A stretch of DNA of 64,000 nt from JAUIAI01 sp049680625 (lineage in GTDB: Bacteria > Pseudomonadota > Gammaproteobacteria > Burkholderiales > Burkholderiaceae_E): positions 1-64,000 of the forward strand of contig JBAUID010000172.1 of the NCBI GenBank assembly GCA_049680625.1, in the 5' to 3' direction. Shown piece by piece: positions 36,263 through 45,695 of this stretch. Below the pieces are notes generated by a model. That model made no database searches. It saw only the letters and a program-made list of their open reading frames with translations, and was not told the DNA's origin. Numbering within the stretch: the stretch's first letter is position 1; each line of letters opens with the position of its first letter. The position numbers and the translations under genes are program-made.

Positions 36263-37660
36263 TTATCGAATATCAACAAAATGACCGGCCACGCCGGCAG
36301 CGGCTGCCATTGCGGGGCTGACCAGGTGGGTTCGTCCACCAGCCCCCTGTCGGCCTTCGAAATTACGATTCGATGTTGACGCGCAACGCTCACCCGGTTC
36401 CAGGCGATCGGCATTCATTGCCAGGCACATCGAGCAACCCGGTTCGCGCCATTCGAACCCGGCCGCGATGAAGATTTTGTCCAGGCCTTCTTTTTCAGCC
36501 TGGGCCTTGACCAGCCCTGAGCCCGGCACCACCATGGCCACCTGAACGGAATCGGCTTTCTTGCGACCTTTAACGATTGCTGCCGCCTGGCGAAGATCTT
36601 CGATTCGCGAGTTTGTACACGAGCCGATAAAGACTTTGTCCAGCTTAATGTCGCTGACCGCCGTGTTTGGATCCAGACCCATATAGGTCAGTGCACGCTC
36701 AATACCTTCACGCCGGATAGGATCGCGTTCTTTGTCGGGATCGGGTACCCGGCCACTGATCGGCAGCACCATCTCTGGTGACGTGCCCCATGTGACGTGG
36801 GGTTCGATGCTGGCCGCATCCAGAGTGACCACTTTATCGAAATGTGCGCCTTCATCGGAGCGCAGACCGCGCCAGTATTGTTCTGCTTGAACCAAGTCAG
36901 CGCCAGTTGGCGCCATTGGGCGGCCCTTGATGTAGTTGATGGTTGTATCGTCAACCGCCACCATCCCCATTCGGGCCCCGGCTTCAATTGACATATTACA
37001 TAAGGTCATCCGGCCTTCCATTGACAAGCCCTGAATAGCCGAGCCTGCAAATTCAATTGCATGCCCCGTGCCGCCGGCCGTACCAATCTTGCCAATGATT
37101 GCCAGTGCAATATCTTTTGCGCCCACGCCCCGACCCGGCTTGCCATCAACCCGCACCAGCAGGTTTTTCATCTTACGTGCCATTAAAACCTGGGTTGCGA
37201 GTACGTGCTCTACCTCAGAGGTTCCGATGCCAAACGCGAGGCAGCCGAAGGCGCCGTGTGTACTGGTATGAGAATCGCCGCAAACAACCGTCATTCCCGG
37301 CAAGGTGGCACCCTGCTCTGGCCCGATAACGTGGACAATGCCCTGGCGGGGGTCACTGATGTTGAAGTAGACCATTTTATGCTCAGCGGCATTTTTATCG
37401 AGGGTCTCTACCTGCAGACGCGAGGTTGGGTCATCAATACCCCCCGAACGATCGGTGGTTGGCACATTGTGGTCAACCACTGCCAGATTGGCCGACATAC
37501 GCCAGGGTTTGCGCCCGGCCAGTTTCAGGCCTTCAAAAGCCTGCGGACTAGTCACCTCGTGCAGCAGGTGACGGTCGATATAAATTAATGCGACGCCGTT
37601 ATTCTGATCATGAACAACGTGCTCATCCCAAAGCTTGTCATATAAGGTACGTGCAATCAT
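36263..37660 (-). CDS. leuC: 3-isopropylmalate dehydratase large subunit
   Basis: This is the 465-residue aconitase-type subunit carrying a [4Fe-4S] cluster that isomerises 2- to 3-isopropylmalate. Cluster cysteines are in FIGSCTNSRIEDLRQ (about residue 347) and EPGCSMCLAMN (about 407-410). VCGDSHTSTHGAFGCLAFGIGTSEVEHVLATQ is diagnostic. It is the first gene of leuC-leuD-leuB-asd. Its leader (37661-37826) holds a short direct repeat but no recognisable leader peptide. Confidence 0.98.
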   Translation of the reverse strand: MIARTLYDKLWDEHVVHDQNNGVALIYIDRHLLHEVTSPQAFEGLKLAGRKPWRMSANLAVVDHNVPTTDRSGGIDDPTSRLQVETLDKNAAEHKMVYFNISDPRQGIVHVIGPEQGATLPGMTVVCGDSHTSTHGAFGCLAFGIGTSEVEHVLATQVLMARKMKNLLVRVDGKPGRGVGAKDIALAIIGKIGTAGGTGHAIEFAGSAIQGLSMEGRMTLCNMSIEAGARMGMVAVDDTTINYIKGRPMAPTGADLVQAEQYWRGLRSDEGAHFDKVVTLDAASIEPHVTWGTSPEMVLPISGRVPDPDKERDPIRREGIERALTYMGLDPNTAVSDIKLDKVFIGSCTNSRIEDLRQAAAIVKGRKKADSVQVAMVVPGSGLVKAQAEKEGLDKIFIAAGFEWREPGCSMCLAMNADRLEPGERCASTSNRNFEGRQGAGGRTHLVSPAMAAAAGVAGHFVDIR

Positions 37661-37749
37661 TTTCTGGCTCGATTCTCCGGCAGGCGGGGCCAGCGATTAT
37701 GCCATGGTGCACCTCGAAGTGAGCGGATTATTAGCTGCTGGGCAGCTGC

Positions 37750-37776
37750 TTAACCCGGGATTAACCCGGGATTAAC
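37750..37776. repeat. Short tandem repeat TTAACCCGGGA upstream of leuC
   Basis: TTAACCCGGGA occurs twice in tandem and a third partial copy (TTAACC) follows. It lies about 90-115 bases upstream of the leuC start. Each unit contains CCCGGG flanked by TTAA-like ends. It may be a regulator site or a simple duplication. Confidence 0.5.
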
Positions 37777-37826
37777 CGGCGCTTAGCCACAGCTCAGCCC
37801 CGGTTAAACGGCGGACAAACTACTGT

Positions 37827-39014
37827 TCATCCGCCGCTTTGCGGCGTGGATACCGCCACTACTTTTGGGTGCCAGCGAATACAGCACAAGGTTGCGAGCC
37901 ACCCCAGGCTTGCAATCAGGCCCGCGGCGAAGAACGCCATCTGCGCAGAGAATGTGGACCAAACTGTGGTCAGTGCGAGGCCGCCAATTGTGCCCCCCAG
38001 GCCATAAGCTATTGTCAGGTACGTTGCCTGGGCCCTGGCCTGCTGAGCGGGTGCAAACCATTGATGAAGCAGTTTCATCACGGCACTGTGATGCAGGCCA
38101 AAGGTAACCATGTGCATAAGCTGCGTCGCAATAATGACAACAAATGCCCCGTCCGACAAGCCAACGGCGGCAAAACGCAGCGCCGCAATGAACAAGCTGA
38201 ATGACAGCAGGGTCAGAGCCCCGAAGCGCTCAAATAGTGGACGCTGACAACGGAACAAAACAACTTCCGCCACCACCCCGACAGCCCACAGTAAACCGAT
38301 AACCGACTTGCTGTAACCATGGGATTCGAGATAAAGCGAAAACAAAACGTACAACGCGGCATGGGCAAAAATCATCAGGAAATTGGCTACGAAAAAGGCC
38401 GCGATGTACGGCTGCAAAAAGCGGTCGCGCAGGCGGATAACCACCTGATTGCTTTTTTCCGTTGCCGGCAGTTCACGCGCGCCCCAGACAACGGTCAGTA
38501 ACAGCAGCAAAGGCAGGGCCGCCCACAACGGCAGCGATAAAGTACCCAATGCATCCAGAACCGGGCCACCAAGAACCACCGCGGCGATGAATCCAATCGA
38601 TCCCCATAGTCGAATACGACCGTACTGTCCTGAATCGCCACCGGTCAGGGCCAGAGTCCGGGCCTCACCAATAGGTACCTGGGCACCACTGACAAAAAAC
38701 ATCAGGCCAAGTAAACCAACGCAGGCAAGGTAACCAAGATCGCTGGCCACCGGTAGCAAAGCCACACAACTGACAGTCAATACAGTACTGATGCGCAGCA
38801 GTCGGTCCGAGCGCCCTGACTGATCTGCCATCCAGCCCCAAAATGGCGGGGACACAATGCGCAGCAGATTTGGTACGGTCATCAGCACGCCAATTTGTGC
38901 AACCGTATAACCCTGCCCGGAGAAATACAGGCTGAGATAGGGTGACAAGATGCCAACGTAGGCAAAGTAGGCAAAGAAAAGTGCTTTTAACCTGGTGAGT
39001 TCGCTCAGAGGCAC
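37827..39014 (-). CDS. MFS transporter (HcaT/YcaD-like)
   Basis: This 395-residue inner-membrane protein has about 12 transmembrane helices. The N-terminus LKALFFAYFAYVGILSPYLSLYF and the loop PPFWGWMADQSGRSDRLLRI resemble the HcaT / LacY-related group of major facilitator permeases; the substrate is unknown. The frame is open into aroC, but the GTG at 39014 lies after the aroC stop, gives the normal family N-terminus and is used here; a TTG four codons upstream is also possible. It is 43 bases downstream of aroC on the same strand. Confidence 0.85.
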   Translation of the reverse strand: MPLSELTRLKALFFAYFAYVGILSPYLSLYFSGQGYTVAQIGVLMTVPNLLRIVSPPFWGWMADQSGRSDRLLRISTVLTVSCVALLPVASDLGYLACVGLLGLMFFVSGAQVPIGEARTLALTGGDSGQYGRIRLWGSIGFIAAVVLGGPVLDALGTLSLPLWAALPLLLLLTVVWGARELPATEKSNQVVIRLRDRFLQPYIAAFFVANFLMIFAHAALYVLFSLYLESHGYSKSVIGLLWAVGVVAEVVLFRCQRPLFERFGALTLLSFSLFIAALRFAAVGLSDGAFVVIIATQLMHMVTFGLHHSAVMKLLHQWFAPAQQARAQATYLTIAYGLGGTIGGLALTTVWSTFSAQMAFFAAGLIASLGWLATLCCIRWHPKVVAVSTPQSGG

Positions 39015-39057
39015 CGCTTTAGTCAACCAAAAACCGCGTGCATTGCCAACGGGACCA

Positions 39058-40158
39058 TTAATCAACCGCTCCGGGAATTGGGCCGGGGCGTACGGCGACA
39101 TCCGCGTTCTGGCCGCGATGGCGCAACGCATGGTCCATTAACACCAGCGCCACCAGGGCTTCGGCAATTGGGGTCGCACGGATGCCGACACAGGGATCGT
39201 GTCGGCCAAGGGTTTGCACGACGGCCGACTGGCCGGCAATGTCAATAGACTCTCGTTCCGTTCGGATACTGGATGTCGGCTTAATGGCAATTGATGCGCG
39301 AATTGGCTGGCCGGAGGAAATCCCGCCCAAAATGCCACCTGCATTATTGGTGCGAAATCCCTGTGGTGACAATGAATCGCCGTGCTGACTCCCAAGGTCG
39401 CAGACCGCATCAAAACCGGCGCCAATTTCCACCCCTTTGACAGCGTTCAAGCCCATTAGCGCACCAGCCAGATCAGCATCTAGCTTGTCGTACAAGGGCT
39501 CACCAAGCCCAACCGGGACGTTCTCGGCAATCACCTCAACCCGGGCGCCGCACGAATCACCATTCTTGCGCAACTGATCCATATAGGCTTCAAGCTGCGG
39601 TACAACGGATGCGTCAGCCGCAAAAAATGCATTGCTTTGTACATCTTCCCAACGCACAAACGGTACCGGGATCTCTCCGACTTGCGACATATAACCGCGA
39701 ATCAGTACACCGTATTGCGAGGCCAGCCATTTGCGGGCAACGGCAGCAGCGGCAACCGTCGGGGCTGTAAGACGCGCCGATGACCGCCCTCCGCCCCGGT
39801 AGTCCCGAATGCCGTACTTGTGCCAATAGGTGTAGTCGGCATGACCTGGTCTGAACTGCTGCGCAATTGTTGAGTAGTCTTTACTGCGGGCATCCTGATT
39901 CCGAATCAGCAGGGCAATAGGCGTACCGGTTGTCTTGCCTTCAAAGACGCCTGACAAAATTTCAACCCGGTCCGCTTCCTGGCGCTGCGTCACATGACGC
40001 GACGTACCGGGACGACGTCGGTCAAGGTCAGCCTGGATGTCATCTTCTGTCAGCGCCAGGCCGGGAGGACAGCCATCGATAACACAGCCCACGGCCGGGC
40101 CGTGTGACTCACCAAAGTTCGTGACGGCAAACAACCGCCCGATAGTGTTACCAGACAT
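39058..40158 (-). CDS. aroC: Chorismate synthase
   Basis: This 366-residue FMN-dependent enzyme converts EPSP to chorismate, the last shared step of aromatic synthesis. MSGNTIGRLFAVTNFGESHGPAVGCVIDGCPPGL is the conserved start. RPGHADYTYWHKYGIRDYRGGGRSSAR and the GGISSGQPI / KPTSSI segments follow. The ATG at 40158 gives the family start; the frame extends 19 codons upstream without conserved sequence. It lies 99 bases downstream of gltX. Confidence 0.97.
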   Translation of the reverse strand: MSGNTIGRLFAVTNFGESHGPAVGCVIDGCPPGLALTEDDIQADLDRRRPGTSRHVTQRQEADRVEILSGVFEGKTTGTPIALLIRNQDARSKDYSTIAQQFRPGHADYTYWHKYGIRDYRGGGRSSARLTAPTVAAAAVARKWLASQYGVLIRGYMSQVGEIPVPFVRWEDVQSNAFFAADASVVPQLEAYMDQLRKNGDSCGARVEVIAENVPVGLGEPLYDKLDADLAGALMGLNAVKGVEIGAGFDAVCDLGSQHGDSLSPQGFRTNNAGGILGGISSGQPIRASIAIKPTSSIRTERESIDIAGQSAVVQTLGRHDPCVGIRATPIAEALVALVLMDHALRHRGQNADVAVRPGPIPGAVD

Positions 40159-40257
40159 GGCGAATCCTCGACAAATAAGTGTCGCTCTGCCCTCGCCGGC
40201 CAGCCCGGGCACCACAACAATGGTTGGATAAACTCGGTTGCATTTTGGGTCGCATGA

Positions 40258-41730
40258 TCACGCGCCCAGGGCACGCAGTGCTGGCAACCCGGCGTTCAGG
40301 CGATCAGCGACCACTGATGCAGGCATCTGCGCAAGTACCTGGTCTAACGCCGGTGTCTGCGCTCGCCCAAAAACCAGAACCCGCAGCGGCACGCCAAACT
40401 GCGGCATTTTCAGACCATTCGCCGCAACAGTTTCTTTGACCAGCGCGTTAATCGTCTCAGGCTGCCAGTCGATTGTGGTCAGTTGCGAACTGAACGAAGC
40501 CAGCGCATCTGCAGTCCCGGTGGCGACACGCTTGACCAACTCTGCCTGGACATCCGGTGATACTGGCTCGGGGCGGGCGTAAAACATCAGCATGCTGGTC
40601 GCCAGCTCTTCCAGCGTGTTCACTCTTTCTTTCATCAGAACCACCAGACCCGCCAGATCCAGCTGCCCGGCGACCGACGGATCGGCCAAGCCTGAGTTGT
40701 GGAGCAATTTCTCCAGGCGCGGCCTGATCTGGTCAGCCAGCTGGTGATTGTCTGCCAGCTTCAGAAACTGGGCATTGACCCAATTGAGCTTCTCAGTATC
40801 AAACTGCGACGGAGACTGCGACAAATGGCTGCCGTCGAACCAATCAATAAACTGTTCGATGGAAAACAACTCATCATCACCGTGGCTCCAGCCCAGGCGT
40901 GCCAGGTAGTTGACGACCGCTTCAGGCAGGTATCCAAGCTGCTCGTAATGCATCACCGATACGGCGTCGCGGCGCTTGGAAAGCTTTTTGCCATCAGGGC
41001 CGTGAATCATCGGCACATGACCGTAAACAGGCAGTGGAGCACCAAGTGCCGCCAGGATATTGATTTGTCGCGGCGTATTGTTGACGTGATCATCGCCACG
41101 AATTACGTGGGTGATCTCGCGATCCCAGTCATCTACAACAACGCAGAAGTTGTAAGTGGGGCTGCCGTCAGCCCGGGCGATAATCAAGTCGTCAAGTTCG
41201 GCGTTGGCAATCGCAATTGGCCCTTTCACCATATCGTCCCAGTGCACGACCCCGTCATCGGGGTTACGAAAACGCACCACGGGCGCAACGCCGTCAGGTT
41301 TGACCAGGCCCTGGGCCGCTGCAACTTCCGGCCGCCAGCGACCGTCGTAGCGCGGTTTATCACCCCGGGCTCGCTGGCCTTCCCGCAGTTTGTCGAGCTC
41401 TTCCGGCGAACAATAACAATGGTAGGCCCGGCCGTCCGCGAGCAACTGCTGCACTACCTCCTGGTAGCGGGCAATACGCTCTGACTGGTAGTACGGTCCG
41501 TCATCGGGGGCCAAACCAAGCCAGTTCATGCCATCAATAATGCCTTGCACGGCGTCATCCGAGTAACGCTGCTGATCAGAATCTTCGATTCGCAGGACAA
41601 ACTGCCCACCATAGTGCCGGGCGTACGCCCAGGCGAACAACGCGGTACGGGCACCACCAATATGCAAAAAGCCCGTTGGGCTTGGAGCGAAGCGGGTTTT
41701 AACGGGTCGGGAGGGATTGGCTGAAGACAT
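40258..41730 (-). CDS. gltX: Glutamyl-tRNA synthetase
   Basis: This 490-residue class I synthetase charges tRNA-Glu. The HIGH-like motif is FAPSPTGFLHIGGARTALF, and the KMSKS-like motif is GKKLSKRRDAVSVMHYEQLG. RIEDSDQQR and the zinc-like YHCYCSPEELDKLRE region are visible. The ATG at 41730 gives the normal N-terminus (SRPVKTRFAPSP). The frame is open for another 134 codons upstream, but that part is not conserved sequence. Confidence 0.97.
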   Translation of the reverse strand: MSSANPSRPVKTRFAPSPTGFLHIGGARTALFAWAYARHYGGQFVLRIEDSDQQRYSDDAVQGIIDGMNWLGLAPDDGPYYQSERIARYQEVVQQLLADGRAYHCYCSPEELDKLREGQRARGDKPRYDGRWRPEVAAAQGLVKPDGVAPVVRFRNPDDGVVHWDDMVKGPIAIANAELDDLIIARADGSPTYNFCVVVDDWDREITHVIRGDDHVNNTPRQINILAALGAPLPVYGHVPMIHGPDGKKLSKRRDAVSVMHYEQLGYLPEAVVNYLARLGWSHGDDELFSIEQFIDWFDGSHLSQSPSQFDTEKLNWVNAQFLKLADNHQLADQIRPRLEKLLHNSGLADPSVAGQLDLAGLVVLMKERVNTLEELATSMLMFYARPEPVSPDVQAELVKRVATGTADALASFSSQLTTIDWQPETINALVKETVAANGLKMPQFGVPLRVLVFGRAQTPALDQVLAQMPASVVADRLNAGLPALRALGA

Positions 41731-42829
41731 CGCAGGATTGTAGCCCGGCAGGCGGCACCGGTTTGCACCCGCTGACGTCACCCTTCGCGCGCCTGCCCGC
41801 CAGCGCGCCGTTTGGCAGATTCGCTTATTTTTATTACCAAAGAGCGGACAGTTGGTACTTAAAAGTACAAATAAGCACAGACGACATGGGCCGGTTGACT
41901 GGCGCCAACAACATCGTCGGCAGACGATGACGCTGGCGTCAGGCAAGGTGTTGGATACGCTCATCCTGCCTGAACGCCTCTCGAAGGATTTCCCTCCGCG
42001 TCCAGAACAACCACCATGTACAACCAGACACAGAGTTAACTCTCTGTTGCCCGGCGTCTCCACCTCCAACATTCGGCCGTCTGATACACCGGCGGCCTTC
42101 GAGCGTCTTTGATTAACAGGTAACTCGTGCACTGTTGAGGCAGACGCCGCCCAACAATGTCATTGTAATTTTCGTGCCAGCCCTGGCTCACTGTTCTGCC
42201 ACCCATCGAGGCAACTGAAGCCGTCAGCTGACTGCCAGGGCGGTCAGTGTTGTTGTCGACAGCCCAGCGGGTTATTAAAGCAAAACAAGCCCCTTTGGTG
42301 CGCCTGTTTGACGCTTTGACCGCCGCCAGACGATTTCAGGCGGAAAAAATATATCGATCAGGCACAGGAGAGATTCTCAAGCCTTTGTACCAAATTGACG
42401 TCATCTTCAGGCATGGCCGGGAGCCCAGGCCTGACCAGCGGCCGAAACAGAGGGGGCTGCCCGGGTCTACTGCCGCTTCTCAGCGGATCTGACAATTAAT
42501 CAGACAAATGAATTTGCCGCGGGCAACTGGCGAATGGCTCGGTAGAGGCGACGGATACTGAACAAAAAAAAAGGCCTCAGTTGAATCCATTAGTCGTTTT
42601 GGTAAAAAGTGCGTACTTTATCCAAGGACTGGGTTCGATCCGGATCCGGCTATGCCCTTTCGAAGAGATCTTGCCTGTTGCGTCGTCGGGTGAACCAATA
42701 TTCAATGTCAACCTACTAATTGATTGAACGGTCAATGCGAATTCGGCTAGATGCCACTATTGACGCGCCAGTAATATGTTGACGGTCGCCAGCCGAGGCG
42801 ATCTTTGGAGATCCAGGGAGTTTATTTAT
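41731..42829. other. Gene-poor region between gltX and the lipoprotein gene
   Basis: About 1.1 kb separates divergent genes and holds no coding region I can support. Short frames (for example 42247-42492 on the plus strand) lack a ribosome site and protein features. Visible structures are the palindrome GTACTT-AA-AAGTAC (41855-41868), the perfect palindrome AGAGTTAACTCT (42032-42043) and a nine-A run near 42565. Both neighbouring promoters must lie here. Confidence 0.5.
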
Positions 42830-44356
42830 ATGTCTATTTTGCGCCATCGCGTTGCTATTGCATGCAAGGTATTACTAATCGCTTCGCTCGCCGCCTGCGG
42901 CGGTGGCGGTGACACCGAGGTTGGCAGGGATCGAACCGACCCGGTTGTGTCGGGATTCACCGCATCGTCTAGTTTTGTGAGCACCAAGCTGCCCGATTTT
43001 GTTGAAGCCGATAGTTCCCCACTTGGGGTTGGCGGCGGACGCTCATCAACCAATGTGTTGGGATGCCCGTTTGAAACCGTGCCCCTGCTGCCATTACCAG
43101 CGGCGTCGGCGGTTGGCAACGGTACTAACGGTGTCGGCGGCATCGGTATTGGCGGGGCTCCGGGACGCTTCCAGAACGTTGAGATTACGGTTACCGAACC
43201 CGATGCAACCGAGATTGGCCGTGCGACAGTTGATAGCGCGTCCGGCATGGTCACGGTTTATCCCGGTGAAGACTACACCGGCGGACTCATCGTCACCGTG
43301 CGCGGCACGGCCACCGGCCTGGTCTGGGATCCGTCCAGCGATTCTTACAAGCCGTTTACCGCCCAGGATAGCTGGCGTGCCTATGTCGACGGGATACGCG
43401 GCAATATCGCGGTATCGCCACTGACTGAAGCCGCTGCACGGCTGGTTGATTCGTCCGGCGCCCCCAAGACTGCAGCTGCATTTCGCGATGCCAACCAACT
43501 GGTTGCCCAGCAGGTAAATCGCTGCCTGCCGGCAGCATTTCGGGTCCGCGACATTACCCGTCTACCCGATCACGTTCTCAGTGAAGCCTCGGTGAACACC
43601 AGCGTTACAGACGAATTCTCCGGGCGACAAACCATTGCCATCGCTGGCATGATCAAGTCCTTCGACAACGCGGTCGCGGGCATTACCGGTGTCGTCGTGC
43701 AAGTATTTCAGAACTATCTTGCCGTCGACTTATCTGACGGAATTCTGGATGGCCAGGTCGCCGGCCAGCCGATTCCGAGTGCCAATGCGCCGGGGGGTGC
43801 ATTCATTCAGGACACCACCTTCTTCAGTAATGTTAAGTGGGGAATTGACCAGACCTGGTTTAAATACCGCGATCCGGCATACGCCCCCCTGCTTAATTCC
43901 CAGGAAGCAACCTACGACTGTTATGAGTACGTCAATGGCGTATCAGTCGGTGGTGTTGATGCCAACAACAATCCGATTACCACCCGAACCGGCGTGATGC
44001 GCTACTTCCCGGTGACCAACGGTTTTCAGTTTGATGGTGGCTTCGAATTTTCGGCCCCATTTCGCAGCGTCAAGGAAGGGCCGGATCAGTTCGGCCGAAA
44101 CCAGCAGAAAGAGCTGATTGGTGGGGTTAGCGTCACCGATGCGGCCGGGGTAACGACGATCTGGGAAGCCAAGCGAACCGTCACTTACGTGCCGAGCTTC
44201 TATAAAAAGAAAATTGTGCAGGCCGATCTGTCGAGTACTGAAATCCAGTGCTACGGGCCGGAGCCGGTTGTTATTGTTGTTCCCGATGACGACGAACGCG
44301 AAATTGTCGACCCAATTTCGATCGTTACTGATCCGGATTTGCGGGACGGTTTTTAA
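42830..44356 (+). CDS. Putative lipoprotein of unknown function
   Basis: This 508-residue protein has a clear lipoprotein signal: a basic start, a hydrophobic core and the lipobox LAAC at about residue 22, followed by four glycines. It should be anchored in a membrane, probably the outer one. A beta-rich segment (about residues 115-170) is followed by a helical region with VSPLTEAAARLV, a pattern seen in other Gly-linked exported proteins. Four more cysteines (CPFE, NRCLP, YDCYEY, IQCYG) could form disulfides. GGGAG about 8-12 bases before the ATG at 42830 supports this start over one 18 codons upstream. No function is assigned. A strong terminator follows. Confidence 0.75.
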   Translation: MSILRHRVAIACKVLLIASLAACGGGGDTEVGRDRTDPVVSGFTASSSFVSTKLPDFVEADSSPLGVGGGRSSTNVLGCPFETVPLLPLPAASAVGNGTNGVGGIGIGGAPGRFQNVEITVTEPDATEIGRATVDSASGMVTVYPGEDYTGGLIVTVRGTATGLVWDPSSDSYKPFTAQDSWRAYVDGIRGNIAVSPLTEAAARLVDSSGAPKTAAAFRDANQLVAQQVNRCLPAAFRVRDITRLPDHVLSEASVNTSVTDEFSGRQTIAIAGMIKSFDNAVAGITGVVVQVFQNYLAVDLSDGILDGQVAGQPIPSANAPGGAFIQDTTFFSNVKWGIDQTWFKYRDPAYAPLLNSQEATYDCYEYVNGVSVGGVDANNNPITTRTGVMRYFPVTNGFQFDGGFEFSAPFRSVKEGPDQFGRNQQKELIGGVSVTDAAGVTTIWEAKRTVTYVPSFYKKKIVQADLSSTEIQCYGPEPVVIVVPDDDEREIVDPISIVTDPDLRDGF

Positions 44357-44374
44357 GCAGTAAACACAACAAGT

Positions 44375-44410
44375 AAAAGGCGGGCCGCGCGTTAACAGGG
44401 CCCGCCTTTT
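44375..44410. terminator. Bidirectional intrinsic terminator
   Basis: AAAAGGCGGGCC and GGCCCGCCTTTT form a perfect 12-base stem around a 12-base loop, with T-runs on both strands. It separates the convergent lipoprotein and DUF533 genes and can serve both. Confidence 0.92.
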
Positions 44411-44458
44411 ACTTTGTACTGATTAAATCAATAAGCGTCAATAAACAGTGGTAAACGC

Positions 44459-45331
44459 TTAGCTGTACAGGTTCGGCACCCCAATCTGCGCGTGAATTGC
44501 GTTGACATCTGAATTCGAAATGCCCATGCCCTGCGCCAGGCGATCAAGATACTGCGCTTCGGCCTGTGAGTCGAGCTTGATGCCCAACAGCGACATTGCA
44601 TAGACTTGCTGTTGCATGCCATTCGGTACGCTACGAACAAAGCCGTCAAGATCGAGGGGCTGCGCCATTTCATTGCGAACAAAATCGATTTCTTCCTGGG
44701 TGACATCGCCCAGATGCTCAAGTATTTTTGCCTGCTCTTCCTGATCAATCTGCCCGTCCGACTTGGCAGCGTTGATCATGGCCCGCAACATAATTTCAGC
44801 CTGACTGTTTTGGTCCGGGGTTGGCTCCGGGGTCGCCTGGCCACCCAAGGCCTGATTAAGCAATCCGCCCAGACCGCCGCTGGCGTCCTGTTGTTGACCA
44901 CCGCCACCCAGACTGTTTAGTAAACCACCCAGGCCTCCAGCCGCGCCGCCACCAGCAAGAACGCTGCCAAGCAAGCCACCAAGGCCGCCGCCTGCATCTT
45001 GCTGAGCGCCACCGCCGGTGAGCCCACCTAACAAGCCGCCAAGACCACCGCCGCCTTGTTGCTGGCTATCACCACCAAGCGCGCCGCTTAGCAGGCCGCC
45101 GAGACCACCAGCCGACTGATTTGCGCCGCCACCCAGCGCCCCCCCAAGCAATCCGCCAAGGCCGCCACTGCCGCCACTGCCGCCGTCAGACTGGCCACCG
45201 CCACCCAATGCGCCGCCAAGCAAACCGCCAAGTCCGCCACCAGAACTACCCGAGCCACCCATCATCTTTCCAACGCCGCGGGCGACCATTGCCCCAACCG
45301 CAACCTTTGCAAGTGTTCCTACGAGATTCAT
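44459..45331 (-). CDS. DUF533 (YebE/TerB-like) protein with Gly-rich repeats
   Basis: This is a 290-residue protein. A short hydrophobic N-terminus (LVGTLAKVAVGAMVARGVGKMM) is followed by seven copies of a GGLGGLL unit, spaced 17-25 residues apart with Gln/Ser-rich spacers, over about residues 33-170. The last 110 residues (QAEIMLRAMINAAKSDGQIDQEEQAKIL) form a DUF533/TerB-like helical domain as in E. coli YebE, whose molecular function is unknown. The second ATG (45331) is preferred because AAGGA then sits at eight-base spacing; an ATG two codons earlier is possible. Confidence 0.8.
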   Translation of the reverse strand: MNLVGTLAKVAVGAMVARGVGKMMGGSGSSGGGLGGLLGGALGGGGQSDGGSGGSGGLGGLLGGALGGGANQSAGGLGGLLSGALGGDSQQQGGGGLGGLLGGLTGGGAQQDAGGGLGGLLGSVLAGGGAAGGLGGLLNSLGGGGQQQDASGGLGGLLNQALGGQATPEPTPDQNSQAEIMLRAMINAAKSDGQIDQEEQAKILEHLGDVTQEEIDFVRNEMAQPLDLDGFVRSVPNGMQQQVYAMSLLGIKLDSQAEAQYLDRLAQGMGISNSDVNAIHAQIGVPNLYS

Positions 45332-45337
45332 ATCCAT

Positions 45338-45695
45338 CTTCCTTGAAATTGAGTTGCCAGCAAACGCCGGTACTGCCGGTACTTCCCGGCACTAAAACCC
45401 AGGCGGCGCAGACCGACTGGCCAAAGCCAGGGCGACCCCGCCGACGGGTCATTCGGAATCAGTATATCCGGCATGTGGCAAGCGCAGCCCCAGTCAGCCT
45501 GAAAATTGGGACCGCAATTAGCAAACAACCGTTAATCCGCCGTCGATATGAGAATCCGCCCGCGACTGACTGTTAAAAGTAAACTATTGGTACGTCGCGG
45601 GTTGTTTCCTGAAAGCCTCGTTGCGGTGCCTGTCATCTTCCGCCGGTGACCGCTGCTCATCCATGGCCTACAACCCGGCACAACCACTTCGGACC
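45338..45695. other. Divergent intergenic region (DUF533 / dioxygenase operon)
   Basis: Promoters for the DUF533 gene and for the dioxygenase-ABC operon must lie here. I see no convincing operator, RNA or small gene in these 358 bases. Open frames on the minus strand are low-complexity and lack ribosome sites. Confidence 0.45.

Noticed and set aside
41731..42132. N-terminal extension of the gltX frame
   Set aside because: The extra 134 codons have no synthetase homology; the normal N-terminus begins at the ATG at 41730.
42247..42492. 81-codon plus-strand frame in the gene-poor region
   Set aside because: No Shine-Dalgarno, no hydrophobic or domain features, and an unremarkable composition; likely chance.
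42629..42650. GGGTTCGATCC resembling a tRNA T-arm
   Set aside because: The flanking bases do not form the T-stem, and no anticodon or acceptor arm can be drawn around it.
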